Source of the DNA: JBBQRS01 sp038214535
GTDB lineage: Bacteria; Chloroflexota; Anaerolineae; CG2-30-64-16
Length of the DNA: 11,044 nucleotides
Direction of reading: 5' to 3'
Assembly (NCBI GenBank): GCA_038214535.1
Contig: JBBQRS010000135.1
Span: forward strand, 1 to 11,044
Shown here: piece by piece, positions 1-5,843 of the stretch
Position numbering within the stretch: position 1 is the first letter of the stretch
Layout: each line of letters opens with the position of its first letter
The notes under the pieces: model-generated
Database searches by the model: none
Told to the model about the DNA's origin: nothing
What the model saw: the letters and a program-made list of their open reading frames with translations, nothing else
Position numbers and translations under genes: made by a program

Positions 1-177
1 GCGCGCCTTCTCTTCCGGCGCATTGTCAATCGAATCAAACGCCCGGAACGCCGCGCCACCCTGCATCGCCAACACCTTGGTGATCGCCGCCGTCAGGGTC
101 GTCTTGCCATGATCAATATGCCCAATCGTCCCCACGTTGACGTGGGGCTTCGTTCGCTCAAATACCTGCTTCGCCAT
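1..177 (-). CDS. tuf: Elongation factor Tu, N-terminal fragment cut by the window edge
   Basis: EF-Tu is the cytosolic GTPase that delivers aminoacyl-tRNA to the ribosomal A site. The 59 visible codons start MAKQVFERTKPHVNVGTIGH and continue into the P-loop GHIDHGKT (about residues 19-26), followed by TTLTAAITKVLA and the start of switch I (FDSIDNAPEEKAR). This is a typical bacterial EF-Tu N-terminus, with Ile in place of the common Val in GHVDHGKT. The ATG is preceded by AGGAGG at 187-192 with 9 nt spacing. The gene is last in a transcript of three tRNA genes, resembling the E. coli thrU-tyrU-glyT-thrT-tufB unit, here without a tRNA-Gly. The remaining ~340 codons lie outside the window, so integrity cannot be judged. 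Confidence 0.97.
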   Translation of the reverse strand, partial: MAKQVFERTKPHVNVGTIGHIDHGKTTLTAAITKVLAMQGGAAFRAFDSIDNAPEEKAR

Positions 178-269
178 GAATGCTATCCTCCTGCTGGTAC
201 TCACGCCGTCAAGCGTTAAGTCGCCGCCAATCCTTTAGTTGCCCGGTCAGGAACGGCGGCGATAGCAAC

Positions 270-345
270 TGGAGCCCACGATCGGATTTGAACCGATGAC
301 CCCGTTCTTACCAAGAACGTGCTCTACCGACTGAGCTACGTGGGC
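270..345 (-). tRNA. tRNA-Thr(GGT), CCA encoded
   Basis: A complete cloverleaf reads on the minus strand. The 7-bp acceptor stem is GCCCACG/CGTGGGC (345-339 with 280-274), the D arm contains AGCTCAGTCGGTAGAGC, and the anticodon stem CGTTC/GAACG encloses loop TTGGTAA, giving anticodon GGT. The T arm contains GGTTCAAATCC. The discriminator base is U (273) and the CCA end is encoded (272-270). It is the tRNA nearest to tuf. Its GGU anticodon and U discriminator match the specifier ACC and the UGGA bulge of the T-box at 8869-9105, so it is the probable ligand of that riboswitch. Confidence 0.97.
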
Positions 346-349
346 GTGA

Positions 350-431
350 TGGGCAGAGAAGGATTCGAACCTCCGAAGGCGTTGCCAGCTGATTTACAGT
401 CAGCCCCCTTTGGCCACTTGGGTATCTGCCC
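350..431 (-). tRNA. tRNA-Tyr(GTA), long variable arm
   Basis: Acceptor stem GGGCAGA/TCTGCCC (431-425 with 357-351) and discriminator A at 350. The anticodon loop CTGTAAA (399-393) gives anticodon GTA, and the T loop TTCGAAT is intact. The extra arm (GGCAACGCCTTCGG) makes it a class II tRNA, as expected for bacterial tRNA-Tyr. CCA is not encoded (the sequence continues TCA). Only 4 nt separate it from the 5' end of the downstream tRNA-Thr(GGT), so the two must be processed from one transcript. Confidence 0.97.
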
Positions 432-473
432 GCGCTATCCGATTGTCTTGTCATCGCCGATCAATGACCAAGA

Positions 474-546
474 AGCCGACGGCCGGAATCGAACCGGCAA
501 CCCTCGACTTACAAGGTCGATGCTCTGCCGATTGAGCTACGTCGGC
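474..546 (-). tRNA. tRNA-Thr(TGT)
   Basis: Acceptor stem GCCGACG/CGTCGGC (546-540 with 481-475), D arm AGCTCAATCGGCAGAGC, anticodon stem TCGAC/GTCGA around loop CTTGTAA (anticodon TGT), and T arm GCCGGTTCGATTCCGGC. The discriminator is U at 474. CCA is not encoded (TCT follows). It is first in the Thr-Tyr-Thr-tuf transcript. The GGT and TGT threonine isoacceptors here bracket the tRNA-Tyr, as thrU and thrT do around tyrU-glyT in E. coli. Confidence 0.97.
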
Positions 547-617
547 GTTGCTCGTGCTCAAACTCAGGTTGCAACGGCTAAAAATAGCGCGTCGCGCTCC
601 GAGTGTTGCGACCTGTG

Positions 618-646
618 AGTATAGTCGCTAGGGGGGTAAAAGTCAA
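618..646 (-). promoter_or_regulatory. Sigma-70-type promoter of the tRNA(Thr-Tyr-Thr)-tuf operon
   Basis: On the minus strand, TTGACT (646-641) and TATACT (623-618) are separated by exactly 17 nt. Transcription would begin near 611, about 65 nt before the first mature tRNA. A strong near-consensus promoter fits a highly expressed tRNA and EF-Tu operon. The -35 box lies 56 nt past the rlmB stop codon. Confidence 0.85.
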
Positions 647-689
647 ATAGGGCGGCGCATTCGCGCACAGATGCACGACTGCGCGCCGC
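645..689 (-). terminator. Possible terminator after rlmB
   Basis: Thirteen nucleotides after the rlmB stop, an inverted repeat GCGGCGC (689-683) / GCGCCGC (658-652) encloses a loop with further inner pairing (GCGCA/TGCGC). It is followed by CCTATTT. The T-run is short and interrupted, and it merges with the -35 box of the tRNA promoter, so this is a weak candidate. Confidence 0.35.
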
Positions 690-701
690 TTCCCCCATGC
701 A

Positions 702-1556
702 TCATGAGCCGACTGAGCGGATGGACGCGTTGGCCTGCCGCGCGCTGACCAGGGCGATGGACCCCGCAACGGCGGCGTTCAGCGAGTCTATGCGCCCATG
801 CATGGGAATCCGCAACAGCCAGTCGCACGCCTCGCGGCTCAGGCGCGCCAGACCGGTTCCTTCCGCGCCGACGACCAGCGCCAGCGCCCCCGCCAGGTTG
901 GCTTCGCCCAGGGCCACTGCGCCCGGCCCCGCATCCAGCCCCGCGATCCAGACGCCCGATTTTTTGAGTTGTTCGAGCGTCTGCGCCAGGTTGACGATTT
1001 GCGCGATTTTAAGGTGTTCGACCGCGCCCGCCGATGAGTTCACCACCGCCGGCGTGATCCCCGCCGAACGGCGTTCGGGCAGGATGACCCCGGTGACGGC
1101 CATCGCCTCGGCGGTGCGCAGGAGTGTCCCCAGGTTCTGTACGTCTTGCAGATGATCCAGGACGAGATAGAGCGGATTGCCCCCCAGGTCAACCCCGTCG
1201 CGCCGCGCCGCGGGCAGAATGTCTTCGAGCGCGACGTAGGGATAGGGACCGGTCTCGGCCAGGATACCCTGGTGATTTACGGGCCCTACGGATTCCAGCA
1301 GCCCGTCGGGGGCCTGCACGGCGGGCCGACCCTGTTGCTGCGCCGCGGCCAGGATGTCATCCAGGATCGCGCCCTGTTGCGCGTGCGGGCTAACGTAGAC
1401 GCGATACACCTTGCGTCGCCCGGCGCGCAGCATTTCCAGCACGGCGTGACGGCCGTAGAGGATCTGCCGGTCGTTGGGGCGGCCGGAGGACGAGGGCGCC
1501 TGTTTGGTGTTTTGCGGCGCAGGCTTCGGTGTTACCCGTTGCCGGCTATGCGCCAC
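702..1556 (-). CDS. rlmB: SpoU/TrmH-family 23S rRNA (guanosine-2'-O)-methyltransferase, RlmB-like
   Basis: Probable SAM-dependent 2'-O-methyltransferase of a 23S rRNA guanosine (G2251 in E. coli RlmB). From the chosen start it has 284 residues. After a ~30-residue polar, basic tail, an L30e-like substrate-binding domain begins at ILYGRHAVLEMLRAG. The knotted SPOUT domain follows: motif 1 LDHLQDVQNLGTLLRTAE (about 133-150, catalytic Arg near 147), motif 2 VVGAEGTGL (about 228-236) and motif 3 SLNAAVAGSIAL (from about 258). I chose GTG at 1556, which has AGGG 6 nt upstream and overlaps the cysS end by 25 nt. An in-frame GTG at 1634 would lengthen the overlap to 103 nt and add a low-complexity tail. 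A cysS-rlmB pair also occurs in Firmicutes. The family is certain; the exact rRNA target is inferred from homology. Confidence 0.93.
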   Translation of the reverse strand: MAHSRQRVTPKPAPQNTKQAPSSSGRPNDRQILYGRHAVLEMLRAGRRKVYRVYVSPHAQQGAILDDILAAAQQQGRPAVQAPDGLLESVGPVNHQGILAETGPYPYVALEDILPAARRDGVDLGGNPLYLVLDHLQDVQNLGTLLRTAEAMAVTGVILPERRSAGITPAVVNSSAGAVEHLKIAQIVNLAQTLEQLKKSGVWIAGLDAGPGAVALGEANLAGALALVVGAEGTGLARLSREACDWLLRIPMHGRIDSLNAAVAGSIALVSARQANASIRSVGS

Positions 1557-2941
1557 TGACTGCCCTGGGGCGTGTCCTCGATCAGGACTCCGAGAGCCTT
1601 CAGGTCGTCGCGAATTTTGTCGGCTAGAGCCCACTGTTTCGCCTTTCGTAGTTCTAAACGCACATCGAGCAATAGTTCGACAAAAGGCGCAACGGGAAGC
1701 CCCGTGTCGGCTTCCGGCGCCGCGAGTCGCAGTCCCAACACTCCGGTCAGTTTGCGGAACATCCCTTGCGCATCGGCGAACGGCGCGCCGCTCACGCCGG
1801 CATCGCGCGCGGCGTTGGTGGCGCGCACGAGGTCGAAGAGCGCAGCCAACCCGCCGGCGGTGTTGAAGTCGTCGTCCATGGCGGCTTCGAACGCCGTTTG
1901 GGTTTTGGCTGTCTGCTCGCGCAGCGCGTCGGCTGCCGGGCCAGCTTCGGCCGCGCCGGTGGCCGGGCGCAAGGCCGTCTTGAAGCGCGCGATGGAGCGC
2001 TCGGCGTCCGCAATCACATCGGCGTTGAAGGCCAGCGGTTTGCGATAGCTGCTGCCCGCGATGATGAGGCGGAGCACGTCCGCATCGTGTTCGCTCAGGA
2101 ATTCCTCGATCGTCACCAGGTTGCCGAGGCTCTTGGACATTTTCTCGCCCTTGAGCTGGAGCATCCCATTGTGAAGCCAGTAGCGCGCGAAGTTCTTACC
2201 GGTGAAGTTCTCAGTTTGCGCGATTTCGTTCTCGTGATGCGGGAAGATCAGGTCGTTGCCCCCGCCGTGGATGTCAATCTGTTCGCCCAGGTGCAGCAGG
2301 TTCATCGCCGAGCATTCGATGTGCCAGCCGGGCCGACCCTTGCCCCATGGGCTATCCCAGCTCGGTTCGCCGGGTTTGGCGGCCTTCCACAGCGCAAAAT
2401 CGCCTTCTTCGACCTTTTCTTCGCTGCTGGCAACTCGCGTGCCGGAAACGGCGTCGTCGAGCTTGCGGCGCGACAGGCGGCCATAGTCGTCGTCGCTGCG
2501 GACGCGGAAATAGACGTCGCCGTTCGGCGTGACGTAGGCGTGGCCGCTTTCGATCAGCCCGGCGATCATCTCGATGATCTCGGGGATAGTTTGCGAGACG
2601 CGCGGCAGCACGGTGGGCCGTAAGACGTTCAACGCATCCAGTTGCGCCTTGTACTTTTCGGCGTAGCGACCGGCAATCTCCGCCGGGTCATCGCCGCTTT
2701 TTTGGGCGCGGGCGATGATCTTGTCGTCCACGTCTGTGAAGTTCATGACGTGGCGCACGGCGTAGCCCTTGTACTCCAGATAGCGCCGGATGAAATCGAA
2801 GACGATGGAGGACATGGCATGACCCACGTGCGCCTCATCGTAAACGGTGGGGCCGCAGACGTAGAGCCGCACCTTGCCGGGCTCCAGCGTTTCGAAGGTC
2901 TCTCTTTCCCTGGTCAGGGTGTTATACAAAACGAGCGACAT
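1532..2941 (-). CDS. cysS: Cysteinyl-tRNA synthetase
   Basis: Class I aminoacyl-tRNA synthetase charging tRNA-Cys, 469 residues, the usual bacterial length. The HIGH-type motif is HVGH at 38-41 and the KMSKS loop is at 268-272. The four zinc ligands that select cysteine are present: Cys29 (VCGPTVYD), Cys210 (WHIEC), His235 and Glu239 (HHENE). The C-terminal DALR/helical region ends WRIAGNG. ATG at 2941 follows AAGGTG with 7 nt spacing. The gene lies 67 nt after the PIN/TRAM gene, with a terminator-like hairpin between them (2961-2998) that may limit read-through, and its end overlaps rlmB, suggesting coupled translation. Confidence 0.98.
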   Translation of the reverse strand: MSLVLYNTLTRERETFETLEPGKVRLYVCGPTVYDEAHVGHAMSSIVFDFIRRYLEYKGYAVRHVMNFTDVDDKIIARAQKSGDDPAEIAGRYAEKYKAQLDALNVLRPTVLPRVSQTIPEIIEMIAGLIESGHAYVTPNGDVYFRVRSDDDYGRLSRRKLDDAVSGTRVASSEEKVEEGDFALWKAAKPGEPSWDSPWGKGRPGWHIECSAMNLLHLGEQIDIHGGGNDLIFPHHENEIAQTENFTGKNFARYWLHNGMLQLKGEKMSKSLGNLVTIEEFLSEHDADVLRLIIAGSSYRKPLAFNADVIADAERSIARFKTALRPATGAAEAGPAADALREQTAKTQTAFEAAMDDDFNTAGGLAALFDLVRATNAARDAGVSGAPFADAQGMFRKLTGVLGLRLAAPEADTGLPVAPFVELLLDVRLELRKAKQWALADKIRDDLKALGVLIEDTPQGSQWRIAGNG

Positions 2942-2960
2942 ACAGCTTCACCTTGTGATT

Positions 2961-3006
2961 GAAAAGAAGTCCCCGAGGCAGCCGCCTGCATCGGGGACGG
3001 CCTCGG
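2961..3006 (-). terminator. Terminator-like hairpin with an overlapping alternative helix, before cysS
   Basis: On the minus strand, GTCCCCGA (2998-2991) pairs perfectly with TCGGGGAC (2976-2969) and is followed by TTCTTTTC (2968-2961), an intrinsic-terminator layout. An alternative 7-bp helix, CCGAGGC (3006-3000) with GCCTCGG (2979-2973), shares bases 2976-2973 with the first, so the two cannot form together. The 5' arm of the alternative helix starts 2 nt after the stop codon of the upstream gene. It could be a partial terminator or an attenuator for cysS. No T-box consensus is present here. Confidence 0.5.
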
Positions 3007-3008
3007 TA

Positions 3009-4085
3009 TCAGGCGTTGGGCGCTGCGAAGATCATACGCCCGGCGCTGGTTTGCAACACTTTGGTCACGGTGACTTCGATTTCCTCATCAATGTAGCGCC
3101 GGCCATTTTCGATGACCACCATCGTGCCGTCATCCAGATAGCCGATGCCCTGTCCCACTTCCTTGCCTTCCTGGATCACCCGGAGCATCAACGGCTCGCC
3201 GGGCAGGACAGCGGCGCGTACGGCGTTGCTCAGGTCGTTGATGTTCAGCACCTGGACGCCTTGCAGGCCGGCGACGCGATTCAGGTTATAGTCGTTGGTG
3301 ACGATGGGACAACCGAGCTGGCGCGCCAATTGGACGAGCTTGTCATCAACCTGGCGCACGCCTTCGATGTCCATATCGGTGATTTGCACCGGCACAGGCG
3401 CCTCGCGCTGCATCCGGTTGAGCATCTCCAGCCCGCGCCGGCCGCGGTTGCGTCGTAAGCTGTCGGACGAATCGGCAATGTACTGGAGTTCGGCCAGCAC
3501 GAAGCGCGGGATCATGATCGGCACGCGGATGAAGCCGGTCTGGGTAATGTCCGCGATGCGGCCATCAATGATGACGCTGGTATCGAGGAGCAACGGCTGG
3601 ATTTCAGCGTTGGCCTCCTCTTCGGTCGCGCCGGCGACGGCATCCAGGACGCTCGAGGCTCGGTCACGGCGACGGAAGATGGCGGCCAGATCTTTCTGGC
3701 GCTGCACCATGATCGTGATGCCGATATACCCGAAGACGATGGCGATGATCGTGGGCAGGATACTGCGAAACGGTGCGGGTAAGTAAGAGAGCGGGATGGC
3801 GAGCAGCGCGGCGGCGACCAGGCCGATAATCAAGCCGACGCTGCCGGCCAGAAGCTGAACCGCCGTCAACTCGCTGATGATGCGCCGGATCCACTGTGCA
3901 GGCCGGATGATCAGCGCCGGCATGATGATGCCGCCGATCACGCCGCCGAGAACCGTCAGAGGGAGAATGTAGCGCAGCGAGATCGCGTTGAGTTCTGACG
4001 TGCCTGCCCAGACCGTGCCCAGTTGCCAACCAATAACACCGAAAATAATGATACCAATAATTCTGAAGATGATTTCAGCAGTCAT
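3009..4085 (-). CDS. PIN/TRAM-domain membrane protein, YacL family (putative RNase)
   Basis: A 358-residue protein with four predicted N-terminal membrane helices (about 5-27, 38-60, 80-101, 108-127), a cytoplasmic linker, a PIN-type nuclease domain (about 164-290) and a C-terminal TRAM domain (about 294-354). The acidic PIN residues are in place: Asp168 and Asp174 (LLLDTSVIIDGRI), Glu199 (VLAEL), Asp247/248 (QVDDKL) and Asp265 (TNDYNL), consistent with a metal-dependent RNase anchored at the membrane. The domain order matches B. subtilis YacL, which lies in a neighbourhood that includes cysS and rlmB, as here. ATG at 4085 follows AGAGGA. The substrate is not known from the sequence; function rests on family membership. 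Confidence 0.93.
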   Translation of the reverse strand: MTAEIIFRIIGIIIFGVIGWQLGTVWAGTSELNAISLRYILPLTVLGGVIGGIIMPALIIRPAQWIRRIISELTAVQLLAGSVGLIIGLVAAALLAIPLSYLPAPFRSILPTIIAIVFGYIGITIMVQRQKDLAAIFRRRDRASSVLDAVAGATEEEANAEIQPLLLDTSVIIDGRIADITQTGFIRVPIMIPRFVLAELQYIADSSDSLRRNRGRRGLEMLNRMQREAPVPVQITDMDIEGVRQVDDKLVQLARQLGCPIVTNDYNLNRVAGLQGVQVLNINDLSNAVRAAVLPGEPLMLRVIQEGKEVGQGIGYLDDGTMVVIENGRRYIDEEIEVTVTKVLQTSAGRMIFAAPNA

Positions 4086-4208
4086 ACGGGCTTTTCCTCT
4101 TGCGAATTGCCTGTCAGGGCAATGCGGATTTGATCGAGTTGGTGACTCGCAGGCCCTCCTTTCCGAGTGTCACTTGAATGGGCGTCGGATGATTCGTTCG
4201 ATGAGGTG

Positions 4209-4237
4209 ATGATACACCTACTCGAACTTTCGCGCAA
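4209..4237 (-). promoter_or_regulatory. Candidate promoter of the PIN/TRAM-cysS-rlmB unit
   Basis: TTGCGC (4237-4232) and TATCAT (4214-4209) are 17 nt apart on the minus strand, in the gap after the rplT terminator. This would give a leader of about 115 nt before the ATG at 4085. The leader contains a small hairpin, ATTGCC/GGCAAT (4123-4106), and a GGAAAGGAGGG stretch with no start codon at normal distance. The match to consensus is moderate. Confidence 0.5.
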
Positions 4238-4274
4238 TGACATTGTGATCCGACGCGCGTGGATAAGGATAAGC

Positions 4275-4301
4275 AAAAAGAGCGGGGAACGCCCCCGCTC
4301 T
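4275..4301 (-). terminator. Intrinsic terminator of the infC-rpmI-rplT operon
   Basis: The 9-bp perfect stem AGAGCGGGG (4301-4293) / CCCCGCTCT (4287-4279), read on the minus strand, has a 5-nt loop, and the run TTTTT is at 4279-4275. It begins about 35 nt after the rplT stop. It separates the ribosomal operon from the PIN/TRAM unit. Confidence 0.92.
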
Positions 4302-4336
4302 CGTTGTATTCTCAACCGATTCGTGCGCGCTGGGGT

Positions 4337-4690
4337 TTAGATAGCCGACCTGGCGATTTCCACCACACGAGCGAAGGCCTGCGGATCCGTCACCGCCAGA
4401 TCGGCCAGGACCTTACGATCCAGCCGGATGTCGGCTTGCTTGAGCCCGTGAGTCAGCCGGCTGTAGGTGATGCCGTTGATGCGCGCCGCGGCGTTGATAC
4501 GGGTGATCCAGAGACGGCGCATGTCGCGCTTGCGGTTGCGCCGGTCACGGGTTGCATAGAACAGAGACTTGAGCATCCCCTCATTGGCGCGACGCCAGAG
4601 GAGATGTCGTGACATGCGCTGGCCTTTGGTCAGCTTCAGAATCTTGTTGTGGCGGCGGCGGAGGACGACTCCGCCCTTTGCTCGAGGCAT
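4337..4690 (-). CDS. rplT: 50S ribosomal protein L20
   Basis: L20 binds 23S rRNA early in large-subunit assembly. The 117-residue product begins MPRAKGGVVLRRRHNKILKL and has the long basic N-terminal extension followed by the globular domain (WITRINAAARINGITYSRL, about 61-79). Length and sequence are standard. ATG at 4690 follows AAGGA with 10 nt spacing. It is last in infC-rpmI-rplT, 92 nt after rpmI and upstream of a strong terminator. L20 represses this operon in E. coli and B. subtilis by binding its mRNA; whether that holds here is inference, but the 89- and 92-nt gaps between the genes leave room for such a site. Confidence 0.98.
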   Translation of the reverse strand: MPRAKGGVVLRRRHNKILKLTKGQRMSRHLLWRRANEGMLKSLFYATRDRRNRKRDMRRLWITRINAAARINGITYSRLTHGLKQADIRLDRKVLADLAVTDPQAFARVVEIARSAI

Positions 4691-4782
4691 TGCTTATGAT
4701 TCCTTTCAGAATGGCGGCTGGAGTTCCAGCACTTGGTGTTGGCCACCTGGCGCGCGAAAGCGCTACCGAGAAGGCTTGGCGC

Positions 4783-4986
4783 TCAGTCCAGATAGGGCGC
4801 TAACTGCGATATGCGCTTCTCTGCGGCCGGCGCTTCCATCACTTCGATCTGCCGGTACTTGTACAGGGTGCGTTTGTTCTTCTTGCGGCGCAGGTGGCCG
4901 CGGCCCTGGTGCATACACACCAGTTTGCCTGTACCCGTCCGGCGGAAGCGCTTGGCCGTCGCTTTGTGGGTCTTCATCTTCGGCAT
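4783..4986 (-). CDS. rpmI: 50S ribosomal protein L35
   Basis: A small basic large-subunit protein of 67 residues, near the family norm of about 65. It begins MPKMKTHKATAKRFRRTGTG and has the RRKKNKRTLYKYRQI segment typical of L35. ATG at 4986 follows CAGGAGAG with suitable spacing. It sits between infC (89 nt upstream) and rplT (92 nt downstream), the conserved bacterial order. The infC-rpmI gap carries a G/C-rich palindrome (5027-5038, GGGGCCGGCCCC) within a larger hairpin, a possible operon control element. Confidence 0.97.
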   Translation of the reverse strand: MPKMKTHKATAKRFRRTGTGKLVCMHQGRGHLRRKKNKRTLYKYRQIEVMEAPAAEKRISQLAPYLD

Positions 4987-5075
4987 AATACACTCTCCTG
5001 GACATAGCGAGAGGCAGGCCCATTCCGGGGCCGGCCCCTCGGGTGATACACGTTTCGGTTGAGCAGACGATCCGA

Positions 5076-5618
5076 CTACTTTTTGGCGGGAGTTGCCGGG
5101 TTCGTCGGGCTCGGGCTCAGTAGCATGAACAGGTTACGCCCTTCGATGGAGGGCTGAACTTCGATGACGGCGGCTCCGCCAACCTTGCGCGCAAACTGGT
5201 CTAACTGGTCGCGGGCGATCTCCGGATGGGTGATCTCGCGACCCCGGAAGCGCACGGCCACCTTGACCTTGCTGCCTTCTTCGAGGAAGGAGAGGGTCTG
5301 GCGGACCTTGGTGTCAATGTCGTGTTCCCCGGTGCGTGGGCGCAAGCGGATCTCTTTGATCTCGATGGTCTTCTGCGCCTTGCGCGCCTCGCGTTCTCGT
5401 TTCTGGCGTTCATACTGATACTTGCCGAAATCGAGGAAGCGGCAGACCGGCGGAACGGCATTGGGTGCGACTTCAACCAGATCAAGACCCTTTTCGTAGG
5501 CCATACGCAGGGCGTCTTGAATCGGTAGGATGCCGAGCTGCTGTCCTTCATCATCAATGACACGCACCTCGCGCACCCGAATCTGTTCATTTACGCGTGC
5601 TGGTTTTGCGGTAGTAAT
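5076..5618 (-). CDS. infC: Translation initiation factor IF-3, probable ATT start
   Basis: IF-3 binds the 30S subunit, keeps the subunits apart and proofreads start codons. Both domains are present: the N-terminal domain (NEQIRVREVRVIDDEGQQLG onward), a Lys/Arg-rich linker, and the C-terminal domain (VKVAVRFRGREITHPE, then VIEVQPSIEGRNLFMLL). The first standard in-frame start, GTG at 5576, would delete the conserved NEQIR segment. No ATG, GTG or TTG lies between it and the upstream in-frame TGA. ATT at 5618 gives 180 residues, the same length as E. coli IF-3, and has GAGGTGA (5631-5625) 6 nt upstream. E. coli infC also starts at AUU, which IF-3 discriminates against, giving autoregulation. 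An out-of-frame ATG at 5590 is not the start. First gene of infC-rpmI-rplT. Confidence 0.93.
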   Translation of the reverse strand: MTTAKPARVNEQIRVREVRVIDDEGQQLGILPIQDALRMAYEKGLDLVEVAPNAVPPVCRFLDFGKYQYERQKREREARKAQKTIEIKEIRLRPRTGEHDIDTKVRQTLSFLEEGSKVKVAVRFRGREITHPEIARDQLDQFARKVGGAAVIEVQPSIEGRNLFMLLSPSPTNPATPAKK

Positions 5619-5710
5619 CCTACTTCACCTCGTTCTGTTTAGGGCTTCCGTGGAAACCGAGTTTCGAATAGCTTAAACGATAGCACATTGCTGCGCCACC
5701 GTGAGTCACG

Positions 5711-5739
5711 ACTATAACATAACCCACTAGGGGTGTCAA
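5711..5739 (-). promoter_or_regulatory. Consensus promoter of infC-rpmI-rplT
   Basis: TTGACA (5739-5734) and TATAGT (5716-5711) are separated by 17 nt on the minus strand: an exact -35 consensus and a 5/6 -10 match. Transcription from about 5704 gives an ~86-nt leader. In the leader, two small hairpins share bases and exclude each other: GGTTTC/GAAGCC (5658-5643) and GAAAC/GTTTC (5665-5653). Confidence 0.9.
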
Positions 5740-5787
5740 GAAACTTTTGGCTCAAATTCAGAACTTTGGCTTCTCGCGATGATCTGC

Positions 5788-5823
5788 CCGCGGAGTTCGC
5801 ATTCGCGAATGCGAACTCCGCGG
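5788..5823. repeat. 36-bp perfect palindrome between thrS and infC
   Basis: Each 18-nt arm reads CCGCGGAGTTCGCATTCG and is followed by its exact reverse complement with no spacer, centred between 5805 and 5806. It lies 20 nt beyond the thrS stop and about 50 nt before the infC -35 box. No T-run follows on either strand. It could be a dispersed palindromic repeat, a hairpin protecting the thrS mRNA 3' end, or a protein-binding site. Confidence 0.9.
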
Positions 5824-5843
5824 ATGCGGACGTTGCAAAGGCG

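Noticed and set aside
1557..1634. GTG at 1634 as the rlmB start
   Set aside because: It would overlap cysS by 103 nt and add a low-complexity basic tail; GTG 1556 gives a short overlap and has AGGG at proper distance. Not fully excluded.
4082..4315. Minus-strand 77-codon frame whose stop overlaps the PIN/TRAM start as ATGA
   Set aside because: It starts at TTG inside the rplT downstream region, contains the whole operon terminator and the candidate promoter, and its product resembles no known domain.
5201..5590. ATG at 5590 in the infC region
   Set aside because: It is out of frame with IF-3, and its product has no recognisable domain.
5788..5823. The palindrome as an ordinary intrinsic terminator of thrS
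   Set aside because: Neither strand has a T-run after it, so it does not meet the usual definition, although it may still affect RNA 3' ends.
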